Assembly (NCBI RefSeq): GCF_002726155.1
Contig: NZ_PBSH01000030.1
Coordinates: 1 to 64,000, forward strand
Length of the DNA stretch: 64,000 nt
Source: Alcanivorax sp.
GTDB lineage: Bacteria; Pseudomonadota; Gammaproteobacteria; Pseudomonadales; Alcanivoracaceae
Direction: 5' to 3'
This document shows, in pieces, positions 17,743 through 28,141 of this stretch. The position numbers and the translations under genes were made by a program. Numbering within the stretch: position 1 is the stretch's first letter; every line of letters starts with the position of its first letter. The notes below the pieces were generated by a model. That model saw nothing but the letters and a program-made list of their open reading frames with translations, was not told the origin of the DNA and ran no database searches.

Positions 17743-20418
17743 ATGGTTCGATTCTCCTCGCGCATGCTTCGCCGCTGGGCATATGGCTTGTTGTTACTGC
17801 TGGCCACCGTGCTGCTACTGATTCTGGTGGCGGTAGGCTGGGCCTATGGTGCAGGCGTGCGCGTCAGTGAACCGGGTTGGCAGCAAGGCCTGACACTGGG
17901 GCAGTGGCGCCTGATACGCGACGACTGTGTGGCTGCCCGTGGCACCGACCTGACGCTCCAGGGCGTCTGGCCGCTCAAGGTCAAGCAGCGGGTGCTTGCC
18001 GTCTACAATTGCGGTGCCGGGAACGCCCCGGGGGCTTCCGGATCCCCCGACGGACTTCCCTGGACGCCACCCTTTGATCTGCAAGTTGCCGAACTGGACC
18101 TGTCAGCATTGATTACCTCCCTTCCCGTCATGGCGATGCAGCTTCACCAACAGGAGCAGTATTGGCAGCTGCAAGTGTCTGCACCGCAGGCGGCGCTCCA
18201 GGCGCAATACCAAGGTGCCGAGGGGCAATGGACTTTCAACAGTGAAGGGGCGCTAAGCGTGTTGTTGCCGGATTGGCAGGGCCACTGGCAACTGCATGGC
18301 GAAGGCAGCTGGCAAGGAGAGCCAGGCGGTGACATACAGCTGGAGATGCACTCGGCCGGACCGATAACGCAATCGCAACGGGCGGACCTGGCCGCGCAAG
18401 CCCACTTTCAGGGCGCCGACTGGCATATAGTCGCGGATCTGGTCCAGCCATTGGTGCTGAATAATGACTGGAAACTGACCGCCGCAGAGCCCCTTGCGGT
18501 GGCGGGCAACGGCCTCGCGCTGACGAACGCCAGGGGTAAGCTGCAACTGGCAGGCCCGCCGGGCACGATGACATTGCAGGCTCATAATGATCCCGGCGCA
18601 ACCAACCCGGCAGGGCTTGAACAGGGCGGGGGGACGTTGCTGTTGCAGGGTGACAGCCTGGGCGGCCAGGTGGACTTTCATTGGCAGGATCGCATGCTGG
18701 TGCTTGAGCCGGCGTCGCTGACCTTGCCGCAAAATCTCACCGCGCAGTGGCAGGAGCCACTGCAGATACCCATGGCCCCCTCCGGCCGGGCCGATCTGCC
18801 GCTGCGGTTGGGTTACGACGGCTTGAACGTGAAAACCGGTGCCAGCCAGATTCAGTGGCAACGGGCAGGGGCTGAAGACGCGAGTCAGCTCGATTGGCAG
18901 TGGGCCGGCGATCTGTCGCTGCAGGGCCTGTGGCAGGGCTACCAATGGCAAGGCGAGTGGCAGGGCGCTGTCGGCAGTCATGGGTTGGAGGGTGAGCCCA
19001 TCAAGCTCATCGCGCGGCAAGGGAGCGATCGTCTGAGCTTTCTGATGCCGGTCAATACCTTGCAGCAGGCGCCGTATGGTGCCGAGGCCAGGGTGAGCGG
19101 CAAGATCTCCGGTTATCCGCTGGACGGCACCCTGGCTTTTGCCCAGTCCGGCGCCGGCTGGGCCGGAACGCTCCAGGCCAGCACCACCTTGCCGCAGTTC
19201 GAGCGTGGCGGGCAGGTGGCGATAAAGGCCCCCTGGTCGTTGGCAGATGGCACGATCAGCGTGGCGGCAGGCAGTCAGGCGTCAATCATCGAAGGGCTTA
19301 TCGGGCAGGCCCTGATCCGGCCGATATCGCTGCGTGCATCGGGGCCGTTGCAGATCAATGAACAGGGTATCACCGGCACCGTGGCCATTCATGGCGGTGG
19401 TTTGCTGGCCGCCCGCTGGCGACTGCCGCCGATATCAGGAACGGCGACGATGACAGGCAAGCGGGTGCAGGGCCGGCTAACCGTCAGTGAGTGGCAAAGC
19501 GAATTGCGGGCCAATGGGGCGCTTGAGAATAACGGTGGTGCGAGCGGCACCTTGAGCATGCGTAGCGCGCTGGTGCCTGCCATGGGGGTGGGCCTGGACG
19601 CCACTCCACGGCAAGGTCAGCTGGAAGGCAAAGGCCGCTGGCAATGGCGGCAGACGCTTAAAGCTTCCGGGGATATCACCCTTACCGGTGCGGATCTGGA
19701 CTGGGGCAGCGTGACGGCCCGTGGTGCTGCCGGGGTGCTTCATGTTGAATACGATAACGGTGAATACGATAACGGCCAAGTGCAGCTCAGCAGCACCGGC
19801 CCCGTGACGGTGGACACCCTGGATATCGGCACGCCGATCACTGATCTGGCTCTCACCGTGAAGAGTGACCTGTCACAATGGCAATTTACCGATATCCGGG
19901 CCGATCTGCTGGGCGGTTATTTACGATCCCCGGCACTGGACTGGCCTTCGGCCCGCCCGCAGCCGGTGGTGATCAGCCGTATTGATCTCGCCGAAGTGGC
20001 CGCATTGCAAAACCCGCCACCGGTGTCCCTGTCCGGGCGAATCGGCGGCTATGTCCCCTTGCAGTTGGGAGCGGATTTTCTGGTCATTGAACAGGGGCGA
20101 TTAGCCAACGAAGAGCCCCTGTCGTTGATCATTCCTGCCTCGTCCAGCGTGCAGGCCATGGCGGACTCCAATCAGGCGGTGAAATTGGCGCTGGACAGCC
20201 TTAGCACCCTGTTGATCAGCGACTTCCAGGCGCGCATGGCCATGGATAAAGTGGGTTGGCTGGATGCGGCGATCACCATTAAAGGGATAAACCCGCAAAG
20301 AAAAAGTCTGCCGGTAGTGTTTAACTACACACACCGGGAAAACGTGTTGGCGTTGATGCGTAGCTTGCGCATTGGCGATGAAATCACTGAACAACTGCGC
20401 ACGGAGAATCGACAATGA
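17743..20418 (+). CDS. ydbH: YdbH-type AsmA-like intermembrane lipid transport protein
   Basis: 891 aa. One N-terminal membrane anchor (MLRRWAYGLLLLLATVLLLI-LVAVGWAYG, about residues 8-37) followed by a very long periplasmic beta-rich region full of alternating W/Q/L patterns, as in AsmA-superfamily bridge proteins that form a hydrophobic groove for phospholipids between the inner and outer membranes. Two cysteines near residues 62 and 88 could be oxidised. The identification rests mainly on context: it overlaps by 4 nt (ATGA) a YnbE-like lipoprotein and is followed by YdbL, the diagnostic ydbH-ynbE-ydbL trio. ATG 17743 chosen; ATG 17764 (MLRRWAYG) is an alternative. No obvious Shine-Dalgarno for the first. 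Confidence 0.85.
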   Translation: MVRFSSRMLRRWAYGLLLLLATVLLLILVAVGWAYGAGVRVSEPGWQQGLTLGQWRLIRDDCVAARGTDLTLQGVWPLKVKQRVLAVYNCGAGNAPGASGSPDGLPWTPPFDLQVAELDLSALITSLPVMAMQLHQQEQYWQLQVSAPQAALQAQYQGAEGQWTFNSEGALSVLLPDWQGHWQLHGEGSWQGEPGGDIQLEMHSAGPITQSQRADLAAQAHFQGADWHIVADLVQPLVLNNDWKLTAAEPLAVAGNGLALTNARGKLQLAGPPGTMTLQAHNDPGATNPAGLEQGGGTLLLQGDSLGGQVDFHWQDRMLVLEPASLTLPQNLTAQWQEPLQIPMAPSGRADLPLRLGYDGLNVKTGASQIQWQRAGAEDASQLDWQWAGDLSLQGLWQGYQWQGEWQGAVGSHGLEGEPIKLIARQGSDRLSFLMPVNTLQQAPYGAEARVSGKISGYPLDGTLAFAQSGAGWAGTLQASTTLPQFERGGQVAIKAPWSLADGTISVAAGSQASIIEGLIGQALIRPISLRASGPLQINEQGITGTVAIHGGGLLAARWRLPPISGTATMTGKRVQGRLTVSEWQSELRANGALENNGGASGTLSMRSALVPAMGVGLDATPRQGQLEGKGRWQWRQTLKASGDITLTGADLDWGSVTARGAAGVLHVEYDNGEYDNGQVQLSSTGPVTVDTLDIGTPITDLALTVKSDLSQWQFTDIRADLLGGYLRSPALDWPSARPQPVVISRIDLAEVAALQNPPPVSLSGRIGGYVPLQLGADFLVIEQGRLANEEPLSLIIPASSSVQAMADSNQAVKLALDSLSTLLISDFQARMAMDKVGWLDAAITIKGINPQRKSLPVVFNYTHRENVLALMRSLRIGDEITEQLRTENRQ

Positions 20419-20606
20419 AAAAACTCGGGCTGGGTACGGTGTTGCTGGCCGGTTGGCTGTTGGCGGCTTGTACGCCCACAGTGGCCCTGAAAGCGCCGGA
20501 AGATCCCATCACTATTAACCTGAATGTGAAAATTGATCATGAAATCCGTTTGAAAGTGGAAAAGGATATCGATCAGTTGTTCAGTGAAGACAGCGACCTG
20601 TTTTAA
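20415..20606 (+). CDS. ynbE: YnbE-family outer-membrane lipoprotein
   Basis: 63-aa lipoprotein. MKKLGLGTVLLAGWLLAAC is a lipoprotein signal with lipobox LAAC (Cys19). The mature peptide reads APEDPITINLNVKIDHEIRL and KVEKDIDQLF, the conserved core of YnbE, reported in E. coli to cap the YdbH beta-groove at the outer membrane. Starts inside the last codons of ydbH (ATGA overlap), so translation is coupled. Confidence 0.9.
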   Translation: MKKLGLGTVLLAGWLLAACTPTVALKAPEDPITINLNVKIDHEIRLKVEKDIDQLFSEDSDLF

Positions 20607-20615
20607 GGAGTGGGT

Positions 20616-20939
20616 ATGAAAATGTTGAAATCTGCATTGGCCATGGTGGCGCTGCTGTTCAGTATGGGCGCGTTTGCGCTGGATCTGGACGCTGCGAAAA
20701 GCCAGGGTCTGGTCGGTGAACAGACGGATGGTTACCTGGGCGTAGTGAAAGCGACACCGGCGGCGGTGGAGCTGGCAGCGGATATTAATCAGAAACGTCG
20801 GGCCGCTTACGAGCGCATTGCCAAACAAAACGGTATCACGCTGGAGCAGGTGGCCAGGTTGGCGGGCCAAAAAGCGATTGATAAAACCGAAGCCGGGCAG
20901 TACGTGAAGACGCCGGGTGGCCAGTGGGTTGAAAAATAA
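20616..20939 (+). CDS. ydbL: YdbL family protein (DUF1318)
   Basis: 107-aa exported protein: signal peptide MKMLKSALAMVALLFSMGAF-A, then LDLDAAKSQGLVGEQTDGYL-GVVK, INQKRRAAYERIAKQNGITL and a C terminus with GQYVKTPGGQWVEK, all characteristic of YdbL. It is thought to modulate the YdbH-YnbE bridge in the periplasm. ATG 20616 follows AAGGAG by 5 nt; an in-frame GTG overlaps that site and ATG 20622 is an alternative. Confidence 0.92.
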   Translation: MKMLKSALAMVALLFSMGAFALDLDAAKSQGLVGEQTDGYLGVVKATPAAVELAADINQKRRAAYERIAKQNGITLEQVARLAGQKAIDKTEAGQYVKTPGGQWVEK

Positions 20940-21084
20940 TTGTATAAAAAAAGTTTTTCTACCAAAGCATTGGGATGAAAGTTCCAGGTAATATTTTCGT
21001 ACTAGATTAATGTAAACCGTTGATAGTAGAGGGGTTAAATTTCGGTAAATTCAGAGGTCGAGCGCCTCTTTGTGGCTGCTTGTT

Positions 21085-21137
21085 TTCCTTTCCAGTGTTT
21101 AAATTCCCTAAGAAATTCGGGAACAACTGGAAAGGAA
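21085..21137 (+). promoter_or_regulatory. Hairpin that buries the ribosome binding site of the OmpA-family gene
   Basis: TTCCTTTCCAGT (21085-21096) is the exact reverse complement of ACTGGAAAGGAA (21126-21137), and the inner TTCCC (21104-21108) pairs with GGGAA (21119-21123). The right arm contains the Shine-Dalgarno AAAGGAA, 6 nt before ATG 21144. In the mRNA this would hide the RBS in a 12-bp stem extended by a 5-bp inner stem. Confidence 0.75.
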
Positions 21138-21143
21138 TCTGCC

Positions 21144-22250
21144 ATGAAAACCTTTTTGCGTATGACCGCTGCGGTGCCTCTGCTGATCAGCCCCTTTGCA
21201 TTCGCTGGGGAAAATGTGCCTGACCAATACGGGTACATCGGTGGGCATGCCAGCTACTATACTTTTTATGACAATGACGTCATCGGTAATGGTGGTGATG
21301 GCCTGGACGATGTGCCGTTTTATGGCGCTCAGCTGGGTTGGCGTTTCGCTCCAAACTGGTCCGTGCAGGGTTGGTACGAAGAAGTCGACGGTGACGCGGA
21401 GAGTAAATACAACTCCGGTCGTCGTCTGGACATGAAAAATTATTACGTTAGTGGCCGTTACCACTTTGATGACCATGGCCTGCTGGGTTTCGAACCCTAT
21501 GCCGGTATCAATGTGGGCGAGCAGCTGATTGAAAGCCTGAATAACCCCAACAGTGACGATAACGACGAGCTGATGACCGGTGTGGAATTGGGTGTGCAGC
21601 GTGCGTTCTTCAAACACGTGATTCTGGACTTGGGTACCCGTCAGGCATATAGCCAGGACCGCGAATACTGGGAAGGCCAGGTCTATGCCGGGGTTAATCT
21701 GGCGTTTGGTATCAGCGATGACGACGGTGGCAGCAATGACGACGAAGTAGTGGCTGCTACCCCCGCGGAAGTCGTGACCGGCGACAGCGATGGCGATGGT
21801 GTTAACGATGACAAGGACCGCTGCCCGAACACCGCTTCCGGTGCAGTAGTGGATGCGGACGGCTGTCAGGTTTACGAGTCAATGCAGAATCGTGAAACCT
21901 CGGTGATCTACTTTGGTTTTGATCGCGACACCATTCAGGGTCAGTTCAGCGATGAAATCAAAGGTGTGGCGGATCGCCTGAATGCGGGCGAGCAAGGGCG
22001 CATCCGTGTGGAAGGCCATGCTGACAGCACAGGCCCGGCCGATTACAACCAGGGGCTGTCTGAGCGTCGTGCCCAGTCAGTGAAAGATCGCCTCATGAAA
22101 GACTTCTCGGTTGGTGCTGACAAGATCACTACCGAAGGTTTCGGTGAGAGCAAGCCGGTGGGCGACAACAGCACTGCTGACGGTCGTGCCAAGAACCGCC
22201 GCGCAGACATCATCGTGGAAACCGAAGAGAAAGAAGCGCAGTTCAAATAA
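21144..22250 (+). CDS. OprF/OmpA-type outer membrane porin
   Basis: 368 aa. Signal peptide MKTFLRMTAAVPLLISPFAF-A, then an eight-stranded beta-barrel (residues about 25-200, with YGYIGGHASYYTFYDNDVIG, LGWRFAPNWSVQGWYEE and GFEPYAGINVG). A thrombospondin-type-3 calcium-binding stretch (DSDGDGVNDDKDRCPNT) follows, and then a C-terminal OmpA peptidoglycan-binding domain. That domain keeps RVEGHADSTGPADYNQGLSE, RRAQSVKDRL and DGRAKNRRADI, including the Asp and Arg that hold diaminopimelate. Structural porin linking outer membrane and cell wall. Start ATG 21144 follows AAAGGAA, which sits in a hairpin. Single-gene unit with its own terminator. Confidence 0.92.
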   Translation: MKTFLRMTAAVPLLISPFAFAGENVPDQYGYIGGHASYYTFYDNDVIGNGGDGLDDVPFYGAQLGWRFAPNWSVQGWYEEVDGDAESKYNSGRRLDMKNYYVSGRYHFDDHGLLGFEPYAGINVGEQLIESLNNPNSDDNDELMTGVELGVQRAFFKHVILDLGTRQAYSQDREYWEGQVYAGVNLAFGISDDDGGSNDDEVVAATPAEVVTGDSDGDGVNDDKDRCPNTASGAVVDADGCQVYESMQNRETSVIYFGFDRDTIQGQFSDEIKGVADRLNAGEQGRIRVEGHADSTGPADYNQGLSERRAQSVKDRLMKDFSVGADKITTEGFGESKPVGDNSTADGRAKNRRADIIVETEEKEAQFK

Positions 22251-22270
22251 GCGCGAGATGGTGAAACAAA

Positions 22271-22300
22271 AAACGGGATGCTTCGGCATCCCGTTTCTTT
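22271..22300 (+). terminator. Terminator of the OmpA-family gene
   Basis: AAACGGGATGC, UUCG-type loop TTCG, GCATCCCGTTT then CTTTT. Eleven-bp perfect stem with an extra-stable tetraloop; can also act on the converging recD transcript. Confidence 0.9.
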
Positions 22301-22387
22301 TATGCCGCTCTGCGGCTGCAACGCGCGTCACGCAACAGGCAACACGCTATGCGCCTGCTGTGCTTTTCAATTTTGAATTTTATATTT

Positions 22388-24325
22388 TCAACTCAACCGC
22401 TCTGCCAACCCCGACGCCCGCCAGGTCCGTTTCTTCACTGCACTGTCCAGCACTGCCGGTTTGCCGAATTCCAGCAAGGTGAAGCGATCGCGTGCACGGG
22501 TCACCGCGGTGTAGATCAGTTCCCGGGTGAGGAGCGGATGGGAAGCGTCTGGCAGCACCAACAGGGTATGCCTGAATTCCGAGCCCTGTGACTTGTGCAC
22601 CGTCATGGCATAGACGGTTTCCACGCCGTCCAGGCGACTGGGTAGGACCCACTTGATACGACCGTCTGGCAACTGGAATGCCACTCTCAGCAGCAACTCC
22701 GGTTTCCCTGATTTTTCCTCAAGCAAGGGTAGCGTCAGCCCCACATCGCCGTTCATCAAGCCCAGCTGGTAATCGTTGCGGGTCATCATTACCGGGCGGC
22801 CGGGGTACCAATCCCGTTCCGGCGCCAGCTCCTGTTGTTGCAGGTGGCGGGTGATGCGCTGGTTGAGCTGTTCCACACCAAAGGGCCCGCTGCGCAGACC
22901 GCTGAGTAACTGTTGATGAGTAAGTTGCCTGAGCAGCCCCGCAGCCCAGTCATCGAAGTCCTGCCGTTGCCCGGGAGGTGTGGCTACGGCGTTAAACAGC
23001 GCGCGCAATCCACCGTGATCACCGCTGCCGTTCAGCAGCAAGGTTTCCAGCTGTTGGCTATCGCTGCTCAGGGGTCGGCGATGCAGGCTGTCCGGGTACT
23101 GCTGAAACGTCTTGCGCACCTGCGGCAGATTGTCTTCGTTCACAGCTCGGGCCAGTGCGCCGATCCCCGGGCTGTCTTTGGAGCGCCAGTTGGTCCGCAG
23201 CATGGCAGTTTGTTGGGCCAGGGCGTTGCCGGGTTGCTGATCTGTTTCACGGTAGTCGCTGATGTCGGCATCGCAGGTGCTGCTAATGAAATCGATGGTG
23301 TCCTGTTGATAACGGCCTTCGTGGGCATGTCGACACAAGTCCCCCATCACCGCGCCGGCCTCCACGCTGGCAAGCTGGTCCTTGTCACCCAGCAGGATCA
23401 GCCGCGTATGTGGGCCCAGGGCTTCCAGCAGACTGGCCATCATGTCCATGTCGATCATGCTGGCCTCGTCCACCACTACCAGGTCAGCGTGTAGCGGATT
23501 GTCAGCATGGTGACGGAAGTGACGGCTGTCCGGGCGGGTGCCGAGCAGGCGGTGCAGGGTGGTGACTTCCGTGGGGATGGCGTCGCGTACGGTAGTGTCC
23601 ACATCGAGTTGTTCTACCTGTTCGCTGATGGATTCGGTAAGCCTCGCTGCGGCCTTGCCGGTGGGGGCGGCGAGGCGAATGCGCAGCCGCTGGTTGTCTG
23701 CCATGGCCAGGCTTTGCAGCAGACCCAGCAGGCGAACCACGGTGGTGGTTTTGCCGGTACCGGGGCCGCCGGTGATGATGCCGATACCGCTGCGGCTGGC
23801 CAGGGCGCAAGCTATCTGCTGCCAGTCGGTTTGGCCGTTGGTGCTCGGGAATAATCGGGCCAGGGCGTCGCGCAGGCGCTCGGCGGGTAACGGGTTGGTT
23901 GTGGCCAGTCGTTGGTCGATGGCTTCGGCGACGGCCACTTCCCGGGCCCAGTTACGGCGCAGGTAAAGGCGGCTGCCGTTAAGCACCAGTGGTGTGCTGC
24001 CGTTCTGGCTTACCAGCGGACTTTGCTGTAAATCATGGAGCCAATCGTCCGGCTTGCCGGGCAGCAGGGAGACCAGTTCCGGCGGCGGGCTGGTGCCCCA
24101 CAGCTGAGTGGCCAGCTCCCGATTTTTCAGGTCCAGACACAGGTGGCCGCTGGCTTGTTGATTGCTGGTAAAGGCGGCAAGTAGCAGGACGGGATAACTT
24201 GCCTGCGGACATTGCTGTTTAAGAAAGCGGGCAATGGCCACGTCCAGATCGCGGAGCAAATGGTTGTCACGCAGCAGAAGCAGGGCATCTTCCCAAGTGA
24301 GGGCGGAGAACAGGTCAGTTTGCAT
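22388..24325 (-). CDS. recD: RecBCD exonuclease V alpha subunit RecD
   Basis: 645-aa 5'-3' helicase of the RecBCD double-strand-break repair nuclease. Start ATG 24325 (MQTDLFSALTWEDALLLLRD) is preceded by AGGAGAG. Superfamily 1B motifs: Walker A IITGGPGTGKTTTVVRLLGL (about residue 200), motif II DEASMIDMDMMASLLEAL, motif III LILLGDKDQLASVEAG and the C-terminal motifs VYAMTVHKSQGSEFRHTLLV and ELIYTAVTRARDR. Full length. Last gene of recC-recB-recD, separated from recB by about 200 bp that hold an inverted repeat element. Confidence 0.97.
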   Translation of the reverse strand: MQTDLFSALTWEDALLLLRDNHLLRDLDVAIARFLKQQCPQASYPVLLLAAFTSNQQASGHLCLDLKNRELATQLWGTSPPPELVSLLPGKPDDWLHDLQQSPLVSQNGSTPLVLNGSRLYLRRNWAREVAVAEAIDQRLATTNPLPAERLRDALARLFPSTNGQTDWQQIACALASRSGIGIITGGPGTGKTTTVVRLLGLLQSLAMADNQRLRIRLAAPTGKAAARLTESISEQVEQLDVDTTVRDAIPTEVTTLHRLLGTRPDSRHFRHHADNPLHADLVVVDEASMIDMDMMASLLEALGPHTRLILLGDKDQLASVEAGAVMGDLCRHAHEGRYQQDTIDFISSTCDADISDYRETDQQPGNALAQQTAMLRTNWRSKDSPGIGALARAVNEDNLPQVRKTFQQYPDSLHRRPLSSDSQQLETLLLNGSGDHGGLRALFNAVATPPGQRQDFDDWAAGLLRQLTHQQLLSGLRSGPFGVEQLNQRITRHLQQQELAPERDWYPGRPVMMTRNDYQLGLMNGDVGLTLPLLEEKSGKPELLLRVAFQLPDGRIKWVLPSRLDGVETVYAMTVHKSQGSEFRHTLLVLPDASHPLLTRELIYTAVTRARDRFTLLEFGKPAVLDSAVKKRTWRASGLAERLS

Positions 24326-24378
24326 GAACTCTCCTGGCGATTGGCCGATTGAGAGGCCGGATAGCAATGCGCTTCGTA

Positions 24379-24493
24379 GCGTCACCCTCTCCCTGTCCCT
24401 CTCCCCTCAAGGGAGAGGGGACCCTCCAGAAGGGGGCATGGTTAGCTCCCCTCTCCCTTGAGGGGAGAGGGGTTGGGGGAGAGGGTGAGACGC
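24379..24493. repeat. CCCTCTCCC-type inverted repeat element between recB and recD
   Basis: A roughly 47-bp arm starting GCGTCACCCTCTCCCTGTCC at 24379 is repeated in inverse orientation and ends ...GAGAGGGTGAGACGC at 24493. Inside each arm CCCCTCTCCCTTGAGG / CCTCAAGGGAGAGGGG forms its own small hairpin, so the element is a palindrome of palindromes. This style of CCCTCTCCC repeat is dispersed in many proteobacterial genomes (REP/MITE-like). It interrupts what is usually a tight recB-recD junction. Confidence 0.8.
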
Positions 24494-24523
24494 TCCATGC
24501 GTTGAGATGTTTTGTCATCGCGC

Positions 24524-27500
24524 TCATTCGTTCCCTCCAAACATCTCATCCAACGCTTCAATCAACCCTGTCGCCGGTCTATCGAACACGGTGCCTGCCG
24601 CCGGACCCTGTAAACCACGCAGGAACACATAAACCGCACCGCCCAGGTGTTGGTCAGGATCATAATCAGGCAGGCGACTTTTCAGCAGGCGGTGCAGGGC
24701 CAGCAGGTAGAGTACGTATTGCACTTCGTAGCGTTTTTCCAGCACGGCGTCGGTCATGGCCTCCAGGGTGTAGGCGCTGTCATCCACGCCCAGCCAGTTG
24801 GATTTGTAGTCAAGCACGTAATACTTGCCGTCGTGTTCGAACACCAGGTCGATAAAGCCCTTGAGCATGCCGTTGAGGGTATCCGCTTCCAGTCGCGGGC
24901 GCGGATGCTGTGGATGAATGTGCTGGCGGATCAGCGTGTCCATCTCGGCCACTTTCACCTGGTGGGCGGGGAACAGGAATTCCAGTTCTGGCACATAGGT
25001 GTGCAGGGTATTAAGGGCGATCTCAGCGTGTTTCAGCGGCAAGGGCGTGGTCACCGCCTGTTTCCACCAGTGCCGGATCACCTCCATATAATCTTGCCAG
25101 CCACGGGCCTGCAATCTTTCTTCCACGCTGATTTCAAACTCGACGGGGTCGGCCAGGGTTTGTGTGAAGCGCTGGTTGGCGGCCTGCTCGAGCACATCAT
25201 GGAGCAGGGTGCCCGGGGCGGCGCCACGAGGGAACGCGTGGATGGTATCGGGCAGCGGTTCGGCGTCATCGATAACGGTTTCGTCCTGTTGCTCGGCCAG
25301 TTGATCGCCGCGTGGGTCCGCCGGGGCCAGGGTTTCCTGTACCTGTTTGAGTGCGCTATAGCTGGCAATCCACCAGGGTTGCCGTTGTCGGGCCACAGGC
25401 GTCAGAGGTGCGCGCAGGGTCCGCGATTTGGCTTTGGGTTGATAGCATTCCGCGTTGCTGTCTGGCGCGTCGATAATGGTAATCGCATCATGGACCATCG
25501 GTGTCAGCGCGGCACTCAGGCCGTTGTTGGCCACGCCGCTGCCGAACAGCAAACGGCCGATGGCGCTTTTCTCCAGCTGGTTCTGTTTGCCGCGGCCCTT
25601 GATGTAGGGCGCGATTCCCAGGGTGCAGGTGTGGCAAGCGCGGGTCAGGGCCACGTAGAGCAGACGCATGTCTTCAGCGAGTCGTTCGTGGTCCGCCTTG
25701 TTTTCTATCGTCTCGTCGGGTTCCAGCGACACATTGAGATGATCGTTTTCGTGGTAGCGCAGCGGCGGCTTGTTCTTGTCCGCGGGGCGGAAGCTGCAGA
25801 TAAAGGGCAGGTATACCAGCGGGTACTCCAGCCCTTTGGATTTGTGGATGGTGATGACCTTGACCCGGTCGTCATCACTTTCCAGGCGCAGGATGCTTTC
25901 CTTGCTGCTGCTACGACCTTCCTCAACGGTACTTTCGACAACGTCCTCCAGATAGCGGATCAATGACTGTTCGCCATCCAGCTGGGTGGCGGCCTGTTGC
26001 AACAGTTCCGCCAGATGCAGCAGGTTGGTCAGGGCCCGTTCGCCGTCCAGGCTCTGGCTGAGCCGGGCGGGCACATGAAAATCCATCAACAGGCTGCGCA
26101 GCATGGGTAGCACGCCCTGGGCCTGCCATTGCTGGCGATAGCCGTGAAACTGCTCCACGGTTTCTTCCCAGCGCACTTCATCCTGATTGAGAGCATCCAG
26201 TTCCGCGTAGGCCAGGTCCAACACCGCACAGGCCAGGGCGCTGCGTACCCGGGTGTCGGATTCCGGGCTGGCGCAGGCATGCAGGATCAGCAGCAGGTCA
26301 TGGGCTTCGGGCTGGGCAAACACGGAATCCTGATCGGATAGATAAACGCTGCGTACCTGACGCTCCATCAGTGCATCACGGATGGCTTTGGCTTCGGTGC
26401 GGTCGCGGACCAGGATGGCAATATCGTTGGGGTGCAGGGGGCGGAAGCTGTCGGCTTTCTGAAAGCCGGTGACACCTTTTACGGCCCCGTTAAGCAGATG
26501 GGCAATTTCGCTGGCACAGCGCGCCGCCTGCTCATCCCGGTACTGACCGGCGCTCACGGGTTTTTCTTGCTCGTCCACCCACAGGGTAATGCCGGATTGT
26601 TCTTTCTTGTCGACCAGAAGAACATCCTTGCGGCCATTGGCCTTTACTGCTTCAAAGGGGATGGCGTTGTCCATCATGAACACATCGCCGAAAGTGCTCT
26701 GGCTGTAGCGGAATAGATGGTTCACCGCCTCTACCATGGTGCTGGAAGAGCGGAAATTGGTATCCAGAGTGTAGTGGTTACCTTCTGTGGCCCGGCGGGC
26801 TTTCAGGTAAGTAAAAACATCGGCGCCGCGGAAGGCGTAGATGGCCTGCTTGGGGTCGCCGATCATGAACCAGCCAGTGTCTTGCTGCCCTTCGTAAAGC
26901 GCGGAAAAAATGCCGTACTGGGTGGGATCGGTATCCTGGAATTCGTCGATCAGTGCCACCGGAAACTGATCGCGGATGACTTGGGCCAGTCGCTCACCGT
27001 TGCCGCCTTTCAAGGCATCGTGCAGGCGGCTGAGCATGTCGTCGAATCCCATGGTGGCGGTCTGGCGACGGACCTGGTCCACGCGCCGGTCGATCCAGGC
27101 GGCGGCATGGGCGAGCAGGTCGGTACGGGGCAGAGAGGTGTTTGCCCGGCCTTCCATAACCGTATCGAGCTGTTGGCAGAAAACAAAATCCGAACGGTGA
27201 TCTTGGCCGGCCTTGGTGAGTTTCATGCCCTCATGGGAAAACTTGGCCAGTATGTCATAGGCTTTGCCGTTGAGTCGTTCGCCGTTGGCGTAGCGCTGCA
27301 GGGTCTGCAGCATGCCTGGCAGGCTGGTGGTGCGGTAGCTGTTGCCGTTCAGCCACTTGTTGTCGCGAGCGGCGCGCACCCATTCGAGAAAGTCCGGCAG
27401 TTCGTCCGCCAGTTGCTGGCGTGCCTGCTGGTCCTTGTTCGCTTGCGGGCCGGTTTGTGCGAGCCAGTGTGTGACGCTTTGCGGTAACGCCTGCGGGTCG

Positions 27501-28141
27501 GCTTCTTTCAAACCGAGCAAAGGACGACAGGCTTCCAGCAGGGCGTCCGGGTTGCCCAGATTGTCGCTTTGCAGGGCATTGGCGGCGCTCACCGGGAAGG
27601 CGGCAATCACAGAGCGCCAGTAATCCCGTGCGGCCATTTGTTGTTCATCGCTGGCGTCTTCTTGCAGCTCCAGACTGAACAGGCTGCCGGAATCGAAGGC
27701 GTGCTGTTTGAGCATACGGTTGCAGAAACCGTGAATGGTGTAGATGGCGGCTTCATCCATCCACTGGGCAGCGGCATCCAGGCGCTGGGCACAGCGGGCC
27801 CGGTCCTCCGGATCGCTGTAGTCGTTGAGCAGTTCTGCCAGTACGGCATCGTCGGCTTGCGCTGCGGTATTGGCAAAGAGTCGGGCGGCATCAGCCAGGC
27901 GATCGCGGATTCGTTCGCGCAGCTCTTCCGTGGCGGCTTCGGTAAAGGTCACCACCAGAATTTCTGGCGGTAGAAGCGGGCGTGAGAACGCATTATCGTC
28001 GCCGTGGTCATTACCGTGACCCAGCACCAGACGCAGATACAGCGCAGCCAGGGTAAAGGTCTTGCCGGTGCCGGCACTGGCTTCGATCAGCCGGGTGCCG
28101 TGCAGCGGGAACGTGATCGGGAGCGGACGTTCAATGTTCAT
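24524..28141 (-). CDS. recB: RecBCD exonuclease V beta subunit RecB
   Basis: 1205-aa 3'-5' helicase/nuclease. Start ATG 28141 ([20 protein letters not shown]) overlaps the recC stop by 4 nt (ATGA). UvrD-like motifs: Walker [20 protein letters not shown], Ia [53 protein letters not shown], motif [21 protein letters not shown], and [16 protein letters not shown]. The C-terminal nuclease domain (about residues 930-1180) has [24 protein letters not shown], containing the two metal-binding Asp and the catalytic Lys. Intact, normal length for the family. Confidence 0.97.
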   Translation of the reverse strand: MNIERPLPITFPLHGTRLIEASAGTGKTFTLAALYLRLVLGHGNDHGDDNAFSRPLLPPEILVVTFTEAATEELRERIRDRLADAARLFANTAAQADDAVLAELLNDYSDPEDRARCAQRLDAAAQWMDEAAIYTIHGFCNRMLKQHAFDSGSLFSLELQEDASDEQQMAARDYWRSVIAAFPVSAANALQSDNLGNPDALLEACRPLLGLKEADPQALPQSVTHWLAQTGPQANKDQQARQQLADELPDFLEWVRAARDNKWLNGNSYRTTSLPGMLQTLQRYANGERLNGKAYDILAKFSHEGMKLTKAGQDHRSDFVFCQQLDTVMEGRANTSLPRTDLLAHAAAWIDRRVDQVRRQTATMGFDDMLSRLHDALKGGNGERLAQVIRDQFPVALIDEFQDTDPTQYGIFSALYEGQQDTGWFMIGDPKQAIYAFRGADVFTYLKARRATEGNHYTLDTNFRSSSTMVEAVNHLFRYSQSTFGDVFMMDNAIPFEAVKANGRKDVLLVDKKEQSGITLWVDEQEKPVSAGQYRDEQAARCASEIAHLLNGAVKGVTGFQKADSFRPLHPNDIAILVRDRTEAKAIRDALMERQVRSVYLSDQDSVFAQPEAHDLLLILHACASPESDTRVRSALACAVLDLAYAELDALNQDEVRWEETVEQFHGYRQQWQAQGVLPMLRSLLMDFHVPARLSQSLDGERALTNLLHLAELLQQAATQLDGEQSLIRYLEDVVESTVEEGRSSSKESILRLESDDDRVKVITIHKSKGLEYPLVYLPFICSFRPADKNKPPLRYHENDHLNVSLEPDETIENKADHERLAEDMRLLYVALTRACHTCTLGIAPYIKGRGKQNQLEKSAIGRLLFGSGVANNGLSAALTPMVHDAITIIDAPDSNAECYQPKAKSRTLRAPLTPVARQRQPWWIASYSALKQVQETLAPADPRGDQLAEQQDETVIDDAEPLPDTIHAFPRGAAPGTLLHDVLEQAANQRFTQTLADPVEFEISVEERLQARGWQDYMEVIRHWWKQAVTTPLPLKHAEIALNTLHTYVPELEFLFPAHQVKVAEMDTLIRQHIHPQHPRPRLEADTLNGMLKGFIDLVFEHDGKYYVLDYKSNWLGVDDSAYTLEAMTDAVLEKRYEVQYVLYLLALHRLLKSRLPDYDPDQHLGGAVYVFLRGLQGPAAGTVFDRPATGLIEALDEMFGGNE

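Noticed and set aside
24647..25966. 439-codon plus-strand frame opposite recB
   Set aside because: Shadow of the highly conserved recB coding strand.
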